Below, in pieces: positions 12,163 to 13,717 of a stretch of DNA of 13,717 nucleotides (its first letter is position 1; every line of letters starts with the position of its first letter). The DNA is taken from contig CACYNZ010000063.1 of assembly GCA_902775835.1 (NCBI GenBank), positions 1 to 13,717 of the forward strand. Reading direction: 5' to 3'. Position numbers and translations under genes: made by a program. Source of the stretch: an uncultured Eubacteriales bacterium (GTDB taxonomy: Bacteria; Bacillota_A; Clostridia; Christensenellales; Aristaeellaceae). The notes beneath the pieces were generated by a model that searched no databases, was not told where the DNA came from, and saw only the letters and a program-made list of their open reading frames with translations.

Positions 12163-13717
12163 ATGAGAAAATGGATATCCATGCTGCTGGCGCTTGCCAT
12201 GGCGCTGACCGGCTGTACTGCGGTGGCGGAAAATGCCGCAGCGTCTGATAAAGAGGCTATTGAATACGCCCTGAACCTGAAGAACATGGATCAGGAATGG
12301 ACGTACAGTTCGTCTTCCGATGCCTGGACGCTGTCCATTGTGACGGCGGTGACCAGGCCGGTGATTGCTGACAAGGAAGGTGTTTCCGTCTGTGTGCCCG
12401 GCGCCTATGTGACCGGCATTGACACGGATGGGGACGGTGCTGCGGATGTGACGGCCGGGAATTACAGCGGGGCTGTGTCGGGCAGTCTGGTGATCGACTA
12501 TGAAGCGACCGTGACCAGCACCAACGGCCAGGTGTATACCGCCGCCACGGCTCCGGTCATCCTGAACACGGGCGCGGCGGGCTACGGAAGCGCGACCAAT
12601 ACCACCGCTTCCGCCGCCTATGCGGCGGAAGGCTACATCAATGTGGCCTGCGGCAATCGCGGCAAGCAGGACAGCTACACCGATGAAAACGGTGCAACCG
12701 TGTATACAGGGGATGCGCCTTCCTGCCTGGTGGATCAGAAGGCGGCGGCGCGTTTCGTGAAGTTCAATATTCTGCTGGGCAATCTTCCCGGCAGCGTGGA
12801 TTACTGGGTTTCCACCGGCGGCAGCGGCGGCGGAGCGCACGCGGCCATGTTCGCCGCGACGGGCAATCACCCGGATTTCTATGACTATCAGATCGCGGTT
12901 GGCGCGGTGGGCGTCTATGACAACGGCGACGGTACATACTGCACGACGGTCACGGTGAACGGTGAGGAAGTGGAGCTCTCGGACGGCGCATGGGGCTGCG
13001 TGGCGTACAGCGCCATTACATCCCTGTACGAGGCCGATATGGCCATGGCCTTCGAGTATACGCTGAACACCGGTTACGGGTTCAGTACGGAATTCCAGAA
13101 GGCACTGGCAGGGATCCTGAGCCAGGAGTACATGGAATACATCAACGCTCAGAACCTGACGGTGGACGAAGCGAAGGTCGGGTTCGACCTGGACGGCGAC
13201 GGAATGCAGAACAGCACTGTGCCTCTGACCATCGAGTATGACATGGAAAAGTATGCGGACACGAACGGCTACGGCGGTACCTATCTGGACCTGTACCTGG
13301 CCGAGTTTGTGGAGAACCTGCAGTGGTACGTGGACAGCCTGGACTATGCGGAGGGCTGGACATGGTTTGACACAGACGGCACGGCCCTGTCCGATGAAGC
13401 CGTGGCGTCCATGACCGCGCAGGAGAAGGCGGCTGCCTTCATAGAGGGACGGTATACAAAAGCCTCCAATGGACGTGGCATGGGCGGTCCTGGCGGAGGC
13501 ATGGGCGGAATGCGTCAGGATGGCATGGGTGGTCACCGCGGTACGCCTCCGGAGGGTATGACAGGCGGTCCCGGCGGCGATTTCCCGGGCGGTCCGGAAA
13601 GATCTGAAACGGGAGAAACCGCGGAAATGGAACTGCCCGAGGGTGAGATGCCCGCTGACATGGCCGGTACCGAGGGCAGCGGTGATGAGATGGAAGTCGG
13701 CACGCCGGATGCCGGAA
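12163..13717 (+). CDS. Tannase/feruloyl-esterase-like alpha/beta-hydrolase lipoprotein (C-terminus outside window)
   Basis: 518 codons are visible. The signal peptide ends in LTGC, a standard lipobox with Cys18, so the protein should be anchored on the outer face of the membrane. The hydrolase core has CGNRGK (163-168), DAPSCLVDQKAAARFVKFN near 184-202, and the nucleophile elbow GGSGGG with Ser221, an arrangement like subtype-B tannases and related esterases. The Asp/His of the triad probably lie beyond the window or in the distal part. Two DxDxDG loops (87-92 and 342-347) look calcium-binding. A Gly/Met/Pro-rich, probably disordered stretch runs from about 438 to 478, followed by an acidic segment to the window end. 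AAGGAGG (12148-12154) is 8 bases before the ATG. It likely cleaves aromatic or acyl esters of plant material, but a peptidase or other esterase role is possible. Confidence 0.78.
   Translation, partial: MRKWISMLLALAMALTGCTAVAENAAASDKEAIEYALNLKNMDQEWTYSSSSDAWTLSIVTAVTRPVIADKEGVSVCVPGAYVTGIDTDGDGAADVTAGNYSGAVSGSLVIDYEATVTSTNGQVYTAATAPVILNTGAAGYGSATNTTASAAYAAEGYINVACGNRGKQDSYTDENGATVYTGDAPSCLVDQKAAARFVKFNILLGNLPGSVDYWVSTGGSGGGAHAAMFAATGNHPDFYDYQIAVGAVGVYDNGDGTYCTTVTVNGEEVELSDGAWGCVAYSAITSLYEADMAMAFEYTLNTGYGFSTEFQKALAGILSQEYMEYINAQNLTVDEAKVGFDLDGDGMQNSTVPLTIEYDMEKYADTNGYGGTYLDLYLAEFVENLQWYVDSLDYAEGWTWFDTDGTALSDEAVASMTAQEKAAAFIEGRYTKASNGRGMGGPGGGMGGMRQDGMGGHRGTPPEGMTGGPGGDFPGGPERSETGETAEMELPEGEMPADMAGTEGSGDEMEVGTPDAG

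Noticed and set aside
12091..13536. Minus-strand open frame of 481 codons opposite the tannase-like gene
   Set aside because: Antisense shadow; His/Arg/Gly-rich with no domain or ribosome binding site.

Overview
The window looks like a chromosomal piece of a GC-rich, Gram-positive gut or rumen Clostridia-type bacterium, possibly Christensenellales/Aristaeella-like. That is an inference from several signs: strong AAGGAGG ribosome binding sites, lipoprotein-type signal peptides, an Lpl/Ytc-type sugar importer, plant-glycan enzymes and a near-consensus TTCACG-N17-TATAAT promoter. No rRNA, tRNA, CRISPR array, insertion sequence or phage gene is visible.

Left part (1-5996, minus strand): a carbohydrate-uptake operon read leftward from a promoter at 5968-5996. 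Its order is permease (lplB-like), permease (lplC-like), large extracellular solute-binding protein, a strong GC-rich hairpin terminator or attenuator, a sialate O-acetylesterase-type SGNH esterase, and a GH29 alpha-L-fucosidase that runs off the window. The last two genes overlap by ATGA. No transport ATPase is present, so a shared MsmX/MsmK-type ATPase encoded elsewhere is likely.

Middle (5896-6310): a roughly 415-base AT-rich divergent control region. It holds the leftward promoter, a weak rightward promoter candidate, four short inverted repeats and a 14-base direct repeat shared with the start of the next gene. To the right (6311-10380) lie a 1020-residue GH106-like glycoside hydrolase and a five-bladed-propeller glycosidase of the GH43/GH32/GH117/GH130 type, again with an ATGA overlap. 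None of the four enzymes shows a signal peptide. The simplest model is that acetylated, fucose- and probably deoxysugar-containing oligosaccharides are imported whole and dismantled in the cytoplasm.

Right part (10381-13717): unlinked genes. The most interesting is a 52-residue gene on the minus strand (10545-10703), below usual ORF length cut-offs. It has a strong ribosome binding site, a canonical double-glycine leader (L-12, E-8, L-7, V-4, GG) and a good minus-strand terminator (10492-10528). It looks like an undescribed secreted peptide precursor (bacteriocin, pheromone or RiPP class) with a cysteine-free, aromatic, acidic core and no processing or export gene in the window. Then follow a CorA-type Mg2+ channel (start at 11023) with its terminator, and a tannase/feruloyl-esterase-like alpha/beta-hydrolase lipoprotein, cut by the window end, with two calcium-type DxDxDG loops and a Gly/Met-rich segment.
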